Source of the DNA: Dongia sedimenti
GTDB taxonomy: Bacteria; Pseudomonadota; Alphaproteobacteria; Dongiales; Dongiaceae
Direction: 5' to 3'
NCBI GenBank assembly: GCA_030715195.1
Contig: JAUYVI010000004.1
Coordinates: 396,845-460,844, forward strand
Length of the DNA: 64,000 bases
Of the stretch, positions 17,354 to 26,816 are shown in pieces. Positions within the stretch are counted from its first letter, which is position 1. Each line of letters begins with the position of its first letter. A program made the position numbers and the translations under genes. The notes beneath the pieces are model-generated. The model made no database searches and was not told where the DNA came from. It worked only from the letters and a program-made list of their open reading frames with translations.

Positions 17354-18796
17354 ATGCTCCGCGACAGCGCCATCTATATCCTGAGCCGGGTGGTGCCGAG
17401 CGGGCTCGGCTTCGTCACCGGCATTGCGCTGACCTGGCTGCTCACGCCGGAGGCCTACGGCATCTATGGCCTCGGCCTCACCATCGTCGTGCTCGTCGCC
17501 GGCATCTTCTTCGACTGGCATGGGCTGAGCTTCATGCGGTTCTTCCAGGCGAATGCCGACAATCCGCGCTTCATGCCGACTGTGGTGCAGACCTTCGTGC
17601 TGCTCTGCATCGCCAGTCTGGTTCTGGTCCCACTGGTCCTCCTGGTCGCGGCCGAGATCGCCGGGGCGTTCGGCGCGGCGGGCAAGGACTATCGGCTGCT
17701 GATCGCGATCGCGCTGCCGGGCTGCTGGGCCTATGCCTGGTTCGAGCTGGCGGCGCGCGTCCAGGTCGCGCAGTTCCGGCCGATGCGATATTTCTGGATG
17801 AATCTCACCCGCAACCTGCTGATCCTCGGCTTCGGCCTGGCCGCGGCCTGGGCCTGGCACAGCGCCTATCCGGTGCTGGCCGGCGGCTTCGTGGCGATGT
17901 TGGCGGCCGGCCTGCTGTTCCGGATCCCGCATTTGAGCCTGATGCCGCGGCGGTTCGATCCCGAGATGGCGCGCCGGCTGTTCGCCTTCGGCTGGGCGAT
18001 GGCGCTGGTGCGGGCGCTCGGCAGCGCCTCCTTCGCGGTCGACCGGTTCCTGCTCGAAACCCTGATCGGCACCGATGCGGTCGGGTTCTATACCGCGGCC
18101 TACCAGCTGGCGCAGACCGCGATCGTCACGATCGGCGCCGGGATCGGCTCGGCCACCTATTCGCTGGCGGTGCGCGCGGTGGAGAGCGGCGACCTTGGCG
18201 CGGTGAACCGGCAATTGTCGCGCAACAGCACCCTGCTGCTGGCGCTGCTGCTGCCGGCCTCGATCGGCGCCGCCATGGTCTCGCCGACCCTGGCCAAGCT
18301 GCTGGTCGGTCCGGACTATGTCGGGCCGGTGGCGAATCTCACCGCCTGGATGGCGCTGGGCGCGTTCTTCACCGGCTTCCGCGCCAATTATCTCGACCAC
18401 GCTTTTCAGCTCGGACACAAGACGCACGGCCTGCTGAAGGTCACCCTGGTCACCACGACGGTCAACATCGTGCTCGACATCGTGCTGATCCCGCGCTTCG
18501 GCGTGGTCGGCGTCGCGATCGCCAACCTGATCTCGGGCGCCACCGGCATGTGCTATGCCGCCTGGGCCGCACGCGCGGTGATGCCGATGCCGATCGCCTG
18601 GCGCGATGCGGCGAAGATCGCGATCGCGGTGCTGGCGATGGCGCTGTTCCTCTGGCCGTTCTACGGGCGCGGCGCGCTGCCGGCGCTGGCGGCCGCCGTG
18701 TTCGGCGGCGCCGCGGTCTATGGCGCGGCGCTGCTGGCGCTCGACGCCATGGATCTGCGCGGCGTGCTGAAGCGGCGCCTGGCGCGCTTCAGCTAG
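17354..18796 (+). CDS. Wzx-type polysaccharide flippase (MOP superfamily)
   Basis: A 480-residue integral membrane protein with about 12-14 hydrophobic segments, starting [20 protein letters not shown] and [20 protein letters not shown]. This is the N-terminal pattern of the polysaccharide-export MOP family. It would move the undecaprenyl-linked repeat unit across the inner membrane. It is transcribed divergently from the UXS operon. Its stop converges with the ManC stop in a shared CTAG (18793-18796). The substrate is unknown; no polymerase-like protein is encoded next to it. Confidence 0.85.
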   Translation: MLRDSAIYILSRVVPSGLGFVTGIALTWLLTPEAYGIYGLGLTIVVLVAGIFFDWHGLSFMRFFQANADNPRFMPTVVQTFVLLCIASLVLVPLVLLVAAEIAGAFGAAGKDYRLLIAIALPGCWAYAWFELAARVQVAQFRPMRYFWMNLTRNLLILGFGLAAAWAWHSAYPVLAGGFVAMLAAGLLFRIPHLSLMPRRFDPEMARRLFAFGWAMALVRALGSASFAVDRFLLETLIGTDAVGFYTAAYQLAQTAIVTIGAGIGSATYSLAVRAVESGDLGAVNRQLSRNSTLLLALLLPASIGAAMVSPTLAKLLVGPDYVGPVANLTAWMALGAFFTGFRANYLDHAFQLGHKTHGLLKVTLVTTTVNIVLDIVLIPRFGVVGVAIANLISGATGMCYAAWAARAVMPMPIAWRDAAKIAIAVLAMALFLWPFYGRGALPALAAAVFGGAAVYGAALLALDAMDLRGVLKRRLARFS

Positions 18797-20283
18797 GCCT
18801 TGGCCAGCGCCTCGGTGTCCTTGCGGCCATAGACGTCGTCCAGCCGGACGATGTCGTCCTCGCCGAGGTAGGAGCCGCACTGGACCTCGATCAGGGTCAC
18901 CGGCTTGTCGGTCTTGTTCTCGAGCCGGTGCACTTCCTCCAGGGGAATGTAGACGCCTTCATTGGCCGAGAGCTCGAAGGTCTTCTCGCCGACCGTGACC
19001 GTGGCCTTGCCATCGACCACGGTCCAGTGCTCCGAGCGCTTGAAGTGCTTCTGCAGCGAGAGCCGGCCGCCGGGCTTCACCGTGATGCGCTTCACCTGGA
19101 AGCCCTGGCCCTCGTGGACGCCCTGATAGAAGCCCCAGGGGCGGTGCACCACCTTGTGGTTCTGCACCTCGCCGCGGTTGGCCGCCTTCAGCTTGGCAAC
19201 CAGCTTCTTCACGTCCTGAGCCTTGGTGAGGTCGGAGACCAGCACCGCGTCCTCGGTGACGATCACCGCGAGATTCTCGACCCCGACCAGCGTGGTCAGC
19301 TGCCGGTCGCTGACCACCAGGCAGTCCCGGGAATCCTCGACCACCACATCGCCGCGCATCGCGTTGCCGTCGCCATCGCGCTCCGAGATCGCCCAGAGCT
19401 CCGACCAAGCACCGACATCGGACCAGCCGGCGCGCAGCGGTACCGTCGCCGCGCGGTCGGTGCGCTCCATCACCGCATAGTCGATCGAATCCGACGGACT
19501 CTTGCCGAAGGCTGCGGCATCGAGGCGCAGGAAGTCGAGATCCGCGGTGCGGCCGGCCAGGGACGCCTTGGCGGCTTCCAGGATCTCCGGCGCATGGCGC
19601 TCCAGCTCGGCCAGGAAGAAAGCGGCGCCGAAGATGAACATGCCGCTGTTCCAGAAATGCCGTCCACCCGCGATCATTTCCGCGGCGCGCTCGGCATCCG
19701 GTTTCTCGACGAAGGAGGCGACGCGGAAGGCGCCATCGACGCCCGCGACTCCCGTGCCGTGCTCAATGTACCCGTATCCGGTCTCCGGCCGTGACGGCGG
19801 GATCGAGAAGGTAACCAGCAGGCCCTGGCGTGCCGCCGCAACCGCGACATCCAACGCGGCATGCAGCGCCGCGACATCGCGGATCGCGTGGTCCGACGGC
19901 GCCACGACGATGGTCGCCTCGGCATGCTCCTCCAGCGCCAGCAGGGCGGCGATCGCGACCGCGGGCGCGGTGCCGCGGCCGACCGGCTCCAGCACCAGGG
20001 AAAGCGGCGCGATATCGACCGCCTGCAGCTGGTCGGCGATGGTGAAGCGGATCGCCTCGCTGGTGACGACCAGCGGCGCCGCGAAGCGGCTGCGGTCGGC
20101 GAAGCGGAGCGCGGTGTCCTGAACCAGCGAGCGCTCGCCCAAGAGGGCGATCAGCTGCTTCGGATACTCCTGGCGGGAGAGCGGCCACAGCCGATTGCCG
20201 GCGCCGCCGGCCAGGATCACCGGAATGACGGGCGGTACGGGGCGCAGGGTCTGGCGCGGGTTCTGATCGGTCGGCACGGTCAT
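18793..20283 (-). CDS. manC: Bifunctional mannose-1-phosphate guanylyltransferase / mannose-6-phosphate isomerase (type II)
   Basis: A 496-residue enzyme, the usual length for the AlgA/ManC/XanB type II group. The N-terminal nucleotidyltransferase has [26 protein letters not shown] and WNSGMFIF. The C-terminal cupin isomerase has [22 protein letters not shown] and [16 protein letters not shown]. It converts fructose-6-P to mannose-6-P and mannose-1-P to GDP-mannose. Together with the AlgD-like dehydrogenase at 34356 this gives GDP-mannuronate. It overlaps the converging flippase gene by 4 nt. Confidence 0.93.
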   Translation of the reverse strand: MTVPTDQNPRQTLRPVPPVIPVILAGGAGNRLWPLSRQEYPKQLIALLGERSLVQDTALRFADRSRFAAPLVVTSEAIRFTIADQLQAVDIAPLSLVLEPVGRGTAPAVAIAALLALEEHAEATIVVAPSDHAIRDVAALHAALDVAVAAARQGLLVTFSIPPSRPETGYGYIEHGTGVAGVDGAFRVASFVEKPDAERAAEMIAGGRHFWNSGMFIFGAAFFLAELERHAPEILEAAKASLAGRTADLDFLRLDAAAFGKSPSDSIDYAVMERTDRAATVPLRAGWSDVGAWSELWAISERDGDGNAMRGDVVVEDSRDCLVVSDRQLTTLVGVENLAVIVTEDAVLVSDLTKAQDVKKLVAKLKAANRGEVQNHKVVHRPWGFYQGVHEGQGFQVKRITVKPGGRLSLQKHFKRSEHWTVVDGKATVTVGEKTFELSANEGVYIPLEEVHRLENKTDKPVTLIEVQCGSYLGEDDIVRLDDVYGRKDTEALAKA

Positions 20284-20364
20284 CCCTTCCGGTTGGATGA
20301 GGACTTGGTCCTAGAGCTTACAGACTCTCGGCAGTGTCGTCTATTGCACTGCACAAATTCGGAT

Positions 20365-21672
20365 TTAACAAGCCGGTTCCTGCACTTGGCTGATAAAGAC
20401 CGGCGCCTTGCCGCTGGCGAGCCGATAAGGGGCTTCGCGAACGTCGATCCTGAGGTCCACGTGGTGCGGAACTTTGAGGTAGAACTTCCGCCGCAGGGTC
20501 GCGAGGGTTTCCTCGGTGTACTGGGCGTTCGGCACCACCACCATCAGCACCGCTTCCGACGCCACCTGGACGATCTGCACCGAGGCGGCGCCATCGACCC
20601 CCGAGGGGACGCGGTCGAGGCCGAACACCCTGGTGCCGTCGGCGAGCTTCAGGCAGTCCGAGCGGCGGCCCTCGATGCCGTTGAAGGTGGAGAAGCCGAG
20701 CGAGATCTTTTCCCGCTCGCTCTCGCTCTCCGCGGCCGCTTCGGGCAGCACGGCGATGTCGCCGATGTCATAGCGGATCAGCGGCTGGGCGCGATTCCAG
20801 AACGGCGTGCCGACGATGCTGCATTTGCCGTCCGCCCCGGGAATGAGCTCCGGATAGGCATAGGGAAAAATGAACCGGTAGACGTCGTCCTCGAGCGAAT
20901 AGGCGGCGCAGCTGCGCTCGGTCTGGCCGTAATAGTCCAGCAGCGGCGCGCCGAAGACGCGCTTCACCCGCGCGCGCAGGCCGGCACCCAGGGTCTCCGA
21001 CGAGGTGATCGCGAGCTTGAACGAGATCGACGAGTTGCGCGGCTGGGCCAGATGCGTGAGCAATTCCAGGCTGCTCGGATAGCAGGTGAGGATGTCCGGC
21101 TGAAATTCCTGCAGCTTGCGCTCGTAATGCGGAAAGGTGCGGTTGTTCAGGTGCACGGAAGAGAAGATGACCTTGTTGCGACCCACGTCTTCCCAATAGG
21201 GCGGCGTCGGGTCGTTGGGGTCCTTCACTTCGTCGCCGCGCAGCACGGCGATCCGGCTGTTGCCGTAATCGAGGCCGACCTTCGCGGCCATCCAATCGAA
21301 CATCGCCTGCTCAATTGCCAGGGACTGGATCGAGCGCTTCAAACGCAGCGGCACGCCAGTGGTTCCACTGGTGGCGACGTCGACCTGCGGAATCACGGTA
21401 TGGCGCTGGAAATCGCCGGCTTCGGCCTGCAGCCGCGCCTTCGACAGCAACGGCAGCTCGCTGAACGGCCGCGAGAAATCGTAGCTCTTGTAGCCCGGAA
21501 GCCTGGACGCCCAGCTCGCGACACGCGCACGCAGCCGTTGCGCCATCGCGCGCCGCGCCTCGAGATCGGCATCTTCCATCTGCTCGAGGGCCTGGCGAAA
21601 TTCAGAGTAGAAAAACGGATTGCGTTTGATGATCCGTTCAGCCGCCGGGATCTGTTTCAGGAACAGGAACAT
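20365..21672 (-). CDS. PaaK/CapK-like AMP-forming ligase 1
   Basis: A 435-residue member of the phenylacetate-CoA ligase/CapK family of adenylate-forming enzymes. It has the P-loop VATSGTTGVPLRL (about residue 102), A5 motif LLDYYGQTERSCAAY (about 248), A7 IRYDIGDIAVLP (about 300) and the C-terminal lysine region RLASGKAPVFIS. The N-terminus KRNPFFYSEFRQAL is shared with two paralogues in this locus. The family activates a carboxylate as acyl-AMP, sometimes onward to CoA; CapK itself has no defined substrate. It is divergent from the wza-like gene. Its AMP-site Gln (YGQTE) differs from the YGMAE of the other two, suggesting different specificity. Confidence 0.85.
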   Translation of the reverse strand: MFLFLKQIPAAERIIKRNPFFYSEFRQALEQMEDADLEARRAMAQRLRARVASWASRLPGYKSYDFSRPFSELPLLSKARLQAEAGDFQRHTVIPQVDVATSGTTGVPLRLKRSIQSLAIEQAMFDWMAAKVGLDYGNSRIAVLRGDEVKDPNDPTPPYWEDVGRNKVIFSSVHLNNRTFPHYERKLQEFQPDILTCYPSSLELLTHLAQPRNSSISFKLAITSSETLGAGLRARVKRVFGAPLLDYYGQTERSCAAYSLEDDVYRFIFPYAYPELIPGADGKCSIVGTPFWNRAQPLIRYDIGDIAVLPEAAAESESEREKISLGFSTFNGIEGRRSDCLKLADGTRVFGLDRVPSGVDGAASVQIVQVASEAVLMVVVPNAQYTEETLATLRRKFYLKVPHHVDLRIDVREAPYRLASGKAPVFISQVQEPAC

Positions 21673-22090
21673 GCCGGCGCCAGTCTCGAGAAAGGCGAAG
21701 TTCCAGAATCGATCATGGGCACCGGCGGATGCGGGGAACTCCGGAACAACAAGGGAGCATCAGGGTTCTAACGAAGCCTAGAATAGGCGTCAAGAAACCA
21801 CCCTCCGAAACGAAGGGTAATCCTGCTTTCTATCACCATTGTGCAGCCTACGCGCGCTGGGTCGGCGGGAGCAAACCGCGCCGGCGAGGTTGCAGGGCGT
21901 CTCATCCGAGGTCCTGGTGCATTGACGGGAAATGTGAAAATCTTCGAACCGGCTGCGGCGGAATGCCGACATGGCCGCTGCCGACTTCCGCCTATTGCTT
22001 GTGCAAAGAGAGCGTCGCGTGCAAAAGGACCGGGCGGAGGCATAAGCAACGGCTTCCGGTTAACCCTGGCGTATGGAGACGAGGCGCTCG
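21673..22090. other. Divergent intergenic region between AMP ligase 1 and the wza-like gene
   Basis: A 418-nt gap with no convincing gene; short open frames here have no ribosome-binding site and atypical composition. It is less GC-rich than its surroundings at 21770-21850. It contains the candidate minus-strand promoter at 21765-21793 and a short inverted repeat ACCCT...AGGGT (21800-21818). I found no convincing plus-strand promoter for the export gene. Confidence 0.6.
21765..21793 (-). promoter_or_regulatory. Candidate sigma70 promoter with embedded operator for AMP ligase 1
   Basis: Minus strand: -35 TTGACG (21793-21788), a 17-nt spacer and -10 TAGAAC (21770-21765). A perfect inverted repeat GCCTA-GAA-TAGGC (21776-21788) occupies the spacer, a position typical of repressor or MerR-type sites. 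The start codon lies about 85 nt downstream. Confidence 0.45.
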
Positions 22091-22771
22091 ATGAGGCAAG
22101 CGATAGTTCTGGTTCTGGCGGCTCTGTTGATCGGTCTGGTCGGCTGCACGCCGAAGATGAAGACCAACACGATCAGCCAGTTCAATGCCGAGTACGACAG
22201 GGTCAAGGGCCAGGGATATCAGATCCAGCCCGGCGATACGCTCGACATCACCTTTTTCTACACGCCGGAATACAACGCCACCTCGGTGCCGGTGCGGCCT
22301 GACGGGCGGATTCAGCTCTCCCTGGTCGGCGACTTCCCGATTGCCGGCATGACGCCCGACCAGGCCGCCGCCGAGCTGAAGAAGATCTACACGAAGGAGT
22401 TGAAGAACCCGGACCTTGCCGTCATCGTCAAGACTTTCGGCGCCAGCGCCGTGGTGGTGCAGGGCGAGGTCCGCAATCCGGCGCAGATTCCGCTGATCGG
22501 CAATGCGCGCCTGCTGCAGATCATCAGCCAGGCCGGCGGCTTCCTGCCGACCGCCGACATCCGGAATGTGACCATCGTGCGACACTCGACTGGCGGCAAG
22601 CCGCTGGTCACCGTGGTGAACCTCCAGGATGCCCTGCAGGGCGTCAACCCGGCCAATGATATCGGCATGTTGCCGGGCGATGTGGTCTTCGTGCGGCCGT
22701 TGAAGATGAACAATGAGAATCGCGGCGGCGGCATGCCGGTGCTCACCGCGCCGAGCGCCGAACCCGAATAA
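22091..22771 (+). CDS. Outer-membrane polysaccharide export lipoprotein (Wza/GumB-like)
   Basis: A 226-residue lipoprotein. The lipobox LIGLVGC places the acylated Cys at residue 19. The Poly_export domain follows (YQIQPGDTLDITFFYTPEYN, VRPDGRIQLSLVGDF), then an SLBB-like domain (VVQGEVRNPAQIPLIGNARL and LPGDVVFVRPL). It is short, like GumB/KpsD-type minimal exporters rather than the ~380-residue Wza. The ATG at 22091 has GAGG 7 nt upstream; an ATG at 22073 has none. It would form the outer-membrane channel together with the Wzz/GumC protein. Confidence 0.9.
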   Translation: MRQAIVLVLAALLIGLVGCTPKMKTNTISQFNAEYDRVKGQGYQIQPGDTLDITFFYTPEYNATSVPVRPDGRIQLSLVGDFPIAGMTPDQAAAELKKIYTKELKNPDLAVIVKTFGASAVVVQGEVRNPAQIPLIGNARLLQIISQAGGFLPTADIRNVTIVRHSTGGKPLVTVVNLQDALQGVNPANDIGMLPGDVVFVRPLKMNNENRGGGMPVLTAPSAEPE

Positions 22772-22932
22772 CCGAATAGTCGCTCCGATTCGGAACCAGA
22801 CGAACGCCGCGCGATTGCTTCGGCAGCGTAGCGGCGACCACGTTCGAGGATTTCACGCGCAGTCATAGCCGAGCGCAGGAATCGCGGTCTCCGCCGTATC
22901 ACGGTGATGGCTGGGACCTCCGCGAATCCTCG

Positions 22933-24225
22933 ATGTTCGAATTTTTGAAACGGGCGCCGTTTGTCGAAGATCTGATTCGCCGCAATCCGATCTTCTATTC
23001 GCAATTCCGACAGCTTCTTGACGAGGCCGAAGCGCTCTCGGAAGCGGATCGCCGGGCGATGCGGCGGCGCCTGCTGGCGCGCAGCGTTTCCCATGCGATC
23101 CGGCTGCCCGGCTACCGCGATGCATCGGGCGCCATCGCCATCGATGCCCTGCCGATCCTCACCAAGGAGATCCTGCAGGCGCGGACGCCGGACTTTCATT
23201 CGCATCAATGGCCGGGCATTCCGGCCTCGACCGGCGGCTCCACGGGTCGTCCCCTGCGCCTCCTGCGTTCGGCCCGCTCGATCGTGGTCGAGCAGGCGAC
23301 CATCGATTGGCTGGCGGCAAAGGCCGGCGTCGCGCTCGATCGCTGTCGCATCGCAGTGTTGCGCGGCGACCACTTCAAGGACCCCAATGACCAGCAACCG
23401 CCGTTCTGGCGGCGTGATGGCGCGCGCCGCCTGGTGCTGTCCTCGAATCATCTCGGCCCGGCGCATTTCCGCGATTTCGCCGCCACCCTCGAGGCGTTCC
23501 AGCCCGACGTTCTGCACGCTTATCCGAGCAGCCTGCAACTGCTGGCAAGCCTCGCCGAGGAATATGGTACGAAGCTGCGCTTTCCGCTGGCGATCACGTC
23601 CTCGGAGACTCTGCGCCCCGGCTTGCGCCGGCGCGTGCGCGATGTGTTCGGCGCGGCGCTGCTGGATCACTACGGGATGGCGGAACGGGTCTCCGCCGCC
23701 TATTCGCTGGAGGACGGCGTCACCAGCTTCGTCTTCCCCTATGCGGCGACCGAGCTCATTCCCGAGGGCGATGATGCCTGCCGGGTGGTCGGCTCGGCGC
23801 TCTGGAACACGGTGCAGCCGCTGCTCCGCTATGACACCGGCGACATCGCCCTGATGCCGCCGCGGACCGATCAGCGCCGCCGCGAGCGGATCGCGCTCGG
23901 CCTGGAGCCCTTCCTGCGCATCGAGGGCCGGGCTTCCGACGTGCTCGAACTCGCCGGAGGCTCCAGGGTCTATGCCCTGGATCAGGTCGCCCGCGGCATC
24001 GACGGCGCGAGCTCGATCCAGTTTCTGCAGCAGGAAAGCGACTTGGTGCAGATCATCGTGGTGCCGAACCACCACTATGGCGCCGACACCATCGCCGCCA
24101 TTACCCGCAACTTCTACCGGAAGGCTCCGAGATCGGTGCGAATCGAGTTCGATCTGCGGGACGCGCCCTATCGCCTGCCGAACGGCAAGGCGCCGGTCTT
24201 CGTCAGCGCCATGGCCCACGTGTGA
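22933..24225 (+). CDS. PaaK/CapK-like AMP-forming ligase 2
   Basis: A 430-residue paralogue of ligases 1 and 3. N-terminus RRNPIFYSQFRQLL; P-loop PASTGGSTGRPLRLL; A5 LLDHYGMAERVSAAYSLEDG; A7 LRYDTGDIALMP; C-terminal RLPNGKAPVFVSAM with the conserved Lys. It should adenylate a carboxylic acid in the cytoplasm. It lies 161 nt downstream of the wza-like gene in the same direction. A short hairpin CCGAAT/ATTCGG (22772-22793) follows the wza stop. The substrate is unknown; the acceptor may be the EPS or its precursor. Confidence 0.85.
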   Translation: MFEFLKRAPFVEDLIRRNPIFYSQFRQLLDEAEALSEADRRAMRRRLLARSVSHAIRLPGYRDASGAIAIDALPILTKEILQARTPDFHSHQWPGIPASTGGSTGRPLRLLRSARSIVVEQATIDWLAAKAGVALDRCRIAVLRGDHFKDPNDQQPPFWRRDGARRLVLSSNHLGPAHFRDFAATLEAFQPDVLHAYPSSLQLLASLAEEYGTKLRFPLAITSSETLRPGLRRRVRDVFGAALLDHYGMAERVSAAYSLEDGVTSFVFPYAATELIPEGDDACRVVGSALWNTVQPLLRYDTGDIALMPPRTDQRRRERIALGLEPFLRIEGRASDVLELAGGSRVYALDQVARGIDGASSIQFLQQESDLVQIIVVPNHHYGADTIAAITRNFYRKAPRSVRIEFDLRDAPYRLPNGKAPVFVSAMAHV

Positions 24226-24365
24226 GCCTGATCAGTTTTTCGTAATCCGACGCATTTTCGGCGTGCGGCGAAGGACTAAATAACTATATCTCTTACCGGG
24301 TTATCGGGCGGAATGACCGGCGTTCAACCGCTGGCGCTCCGGGGGGAGCCGCTCGATACGGGTGG

Positions 24366-25709
24366 ATGATGAGCGCTTTCGTTAAAAGCATTCCGCTGGC
24401 GGACCGGCTGATCCGAAGAAACCCACTGTATTACGGGGGCTTTCGCCGGCTGCTGCAGCAGGCCGAACGGGCGACCCTTCAGGAACGCCGGGCGATGGCG
24501 CAGCGCCTTTTGGCGCGCAGCCGGGGCTGGGTCGCGGAGCTGCCGGGTTATGCCCGTTTCGACCTCGCGCGCCCGATGGCAGAGCAGCCGGTCCTGTTGA
24601 AGGACGCGCTGCAGAACCGCGCCGACGATTTCCAATCGCGGTCCTGGCTGCCCGCCGCGCATGCCGCGACCGGCGGCACGACCGGGGTTCCGTTGCAACT
24701 GGTGCGCTCGCTGAAATCGCTGACCATGGAACAGGCGATGATCGATCATCTGGCCGCCAAGGCGGGGGTCGCGCTGCCGGAGGCCCGGGTCGCGTTCCTG
24801 CGCGGCGACGGGATCAAGGATCCCAACGACCAGCAGCCGCCGTTCTGGCGCCAGGCCAGCCCGCAGCGGCTGGTCTTCTCGTCGAATCATCTCAACGCCG
24901 CCAACTATCCCGCCTTCGAGCAGGAACTGCAGCGCTTCCGCCCCGATGTGCTGCTGGCCTATCCGAGCAGCCTCGAGCTGCTGACCGATCTCGCGGAGGA
25001 GCGCGACTCCCCCGTGCGCTTCAAGCTGGTGCTCACCTCTTCGGAGATGCTGCGCGCCGGCCAGCGTCAGCGCGTGCGGCGCTGCTTCGGTGCCGCGCTG
25101 CTCGATTACTACGGCATGGCCGAGCGCGTCTCGGCCGCCTATGCGCTGGAGGACGGCCAATACCGCTTCGTCTTCCCCTATGGCTTCACCGAGTTGGTGG
25201 AGACTTCGCCCGGCCGCTATCGGATCATCGCCACCGGTCTCTGGAACAAGCGGCAGCCGTTGTGGCGCTATGACACCGACGATATCGCGATCCTGCCGGA
25301 AGGGGCGAGCGCCGAGCAGCTGGAACGCATCGCCCTCGGCATCGACAGCTTCTCCGGCATCGAGGGGCGCACCACCGATTATTTCCTGCTGCCGGACGGC
25401 TCGCGGATCTGGACCCTGGACCAGGTGCCGCATGGCGTCAGCGGCGCGGCGATCGTGCAGCTTCTGCAGGAATCGCTCGACACCGCGGTGCTGATCGTGG
25501 TGCCGAACAGCAAGTTCTCCGACCATACGCTGGATATGCTGCGCCATAATTTCTATTTGAAGGCGCCGCGCAGCATCAAGCTCAAGCTGGAATTGCGCGA
25601 CTCGCCCTATCGCCTGGCCAACGGCAAGGCGCCGTCCTTCATCAGCACGCTGGCGCAGGACCTGACCCGCCGCGCCGCCAGCCCGGCACGCCAGAGCGCC
25701 CCGGTTTGA
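24366..25709 (+). CDS. PaaK/CapK-like AMP-forming ligase 3
   Basis: A 447-residue paralogue, closest to ligase 2 (shared YGMAERVSAAYALEDG). N-terminus RRNPLYYGGFRRLL; P-loop AATGGTTGVPLQLV. The A7 motif reads LWRYDTDDIAILP, where the usual TGD is TDD. The Asp that contacts the ribose is kept, but the Gly is lost. C-terminal RLANGKAPSFIS retains the Lys. Two consecutive ATGs (24366, 24369) are possible starts. It is 140 nt from ligase 2; that gap has an A/T-rich stretch (24276-24300) that could hold a promoter. The stop lies in the first unit of a 14-bp tandem repeat leading into the GT4 gene. Confidence 0.85.
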   Translation: MMSAFVKSIPLADRLIRRNPLYYGGFRRLLQQAERATLQERRAMAQRLLARSRGWVAELPGYARFDLARPMAEQPVLLKDALQNRADDFQSRSWLPAAHAATGGTTGVPLQLVRSLKSLTMEQAMIDHLAAKAGVALPEARVAFLRGDGIKDPNDQQPPFWRQASPQRLVFSSNHLNAANYPAFEQELQRFRPDVLLAYPSSLELLTDLAEERDSPVRFKLVLTSSEMLRAGQRQRVRRCFGAALLDYYGMAERVSAAYALEDGQYRFVFPYGFTELVETSPGRYRIIATGLWNKRQPLWRYDTDDIAILPEGASAEQLERIALGIDSFSGIEGRTTDYFLLPDGSRIWTLDQVPHGVSGAAIVQLLQESLDTAVLIVVPNSKFSDHTLDMLRHNFYLKAPRSIKLKLELRDSPYRLANGKAPSFISTLAQDLTRRAASPARQSAPV

Positions 25710-25737
25710 GCGCCCCAGCTTGAGCGTCCCCGTGTGA
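25696..25737 (+). repeat. Three imperfect 14-bp tandem repeats across a stop-start junction
   Basis: Units GCGCCCCGGTTTGA, GCGCCCCAGCTTGA and GCGTCCCCGTGTGA run back to back. Each ends in TGA. The first TGA is the stop of AMP ligase 3. The third unit contains the GTG start of the following glycosyltransferase. Confidence 0.75.
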
Positions 25738-26816
25738 GTATTCGCCCGACCGTTCTCGTCCTGACGCCGTTGGGCGTGGGAGGCATGGGCGGCATCGACC
25801 GCCTGATGGATGAGATCCGCCGCCGCTGGGCGGCGAGCGCGCCGGATCTCGATGTGAAATTCCTCACTACCCGTGGCCCCGGGCATATCCTGTTCTCGCC
25901 GTTCTATTGCACCGCCGCCGCGCTGGCATTGGTCTGGCATCGGCTGAGCCGCGGGCGCTGCCTTTGCCATGTCAATCTCGCCTCGCAGGGCAGCACCTTG
26001 CGCAAGCTGTTCCTCACCGGACTGGCGACGCGCCTCGGCCATGCCACGGTGATCCATCTGCACGGCGCGATGTTCCACGACTATTACCGTGGCGTGGGTG
26101 CGTTCCAGCGCAGGCAGATCCACCGCATGTTCGGCGAAGCCGCGCGCGTCATCGTGCTCGGCAGCGTGTGGCGCGATTTCGTCGCCGACACTTTCCATCT
26201 GCCGGATGCGCGGATCCTCGTGCTGCCCAATGCCAGTGCGGCGCGTCCGCCGCGTCCGCCCGAGGCCGTGCCGCCGGAGATCCTGTTCCTTGGCCGGCTC
26301 GGCGAACGTAAGGGCGTGCCGGTGCTGGTCGCGGCGCTCGGTCGCCTGGCGGCTCGGGGACTGGACTGGCGCGCGGTGATCGCCGGCGATGGCGATGCCG
26401 CGCCGTATCGTGCCGAGGTCGAGCGCCTGGGACTGAGCGCGCGGGTCAGCTTTCCCGGCTGGCTCGGCGAAGCGGAGACGCATGATCGCCTGTCGCGGGC
26501 GGCTGTGCTGGTGCTGCCTTCCGAAGCCGAGGGTCTGCCCATGGCGGTGGTCGAGGCCTTCGCCTGGGGCGTGCCGGTGATCTCGACACCGGTCGGCGCG
26601 ACACCCGACATCCTGCATGACGGCGTCGAAGGGCTGCTGGCTCCGGTCGGCGACGCGGAAGCTTTGGCGCGTGCCCTGGAACGGCTGATCGGCGACGCGA
26701 ATCTGCGCCGGTCGCTCGGCACCAACGCGCACGCCTTCTTCGCGCGCCATCTCGATTTCGATCCCTATCTGGAAAAGCTCGCCGCCTGCTGGCGCGCGGC
26801 GATGCCGGGAACCTAG
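25734..26816 (+). CDS. Family 4 glycosyltransferase
   Basis: A 360-residue GT-B retaining glycosyltransferase. N-terminal VLVLTPLGVGGMGGIDRLMD; C-terminal GT4 domain with EILFLGRLGERKGVPVLVAA and the EX7E catalytic motif in SEAEGLPMAVVEAFAWGVPV. The start is a GTG at 25734 (an in-frame alternative is not evident), created within a tandem repeat. It acts on the cytoplasmic face, on the lipid-linked EPS unit. It converges with the deacetylase gene, both stops lying in CTAG at 26813-26816. Confidence 0.88.
   Translation: MSIRPTVLVLTPLGVGGMGGIDRLMDEIRRRWAASAPDLDVKFLTTRGPGHILFSPFYCTAAALALVWHRLSRGRCLCHVNLASQGSTLRKLFLTGLATRLGHATVIHLHGAMFHDYYRGVGAFQRRQIHRMFGEAARVIVLGSVWRDFVADTFHLPDARILVLPNASAARPPRPPEAVPPEILFLGRLGERKGVPVLVAALGRLAARGLDWRAVIAGDGDAAPYRAEVERLGLSARVSFPGWLGEAETHDRLSRAAVLVLPSEAEGLPMAVVEAFAWGVPVISTPVGATPDILHDGVEGLLAPVGDAEALARALERLIGDANLRRSLGTNAHAFFARHLDFDPYLEKLAACWRAAMPGT

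Noticed and set aside
17132-18880. In-frame extension of the UXS gene giving a 913-residue protein
   Set aside because: The extension is antisense to the flippase and compositionally abnormal; UXS homology begins at the GTG at 17131 with an SD.
21729-22094. Short open frames in the gap before the wza-like gene
   Set aside because: No RBS, odd composition and overlapping frames on both strands; treated as intergenic.
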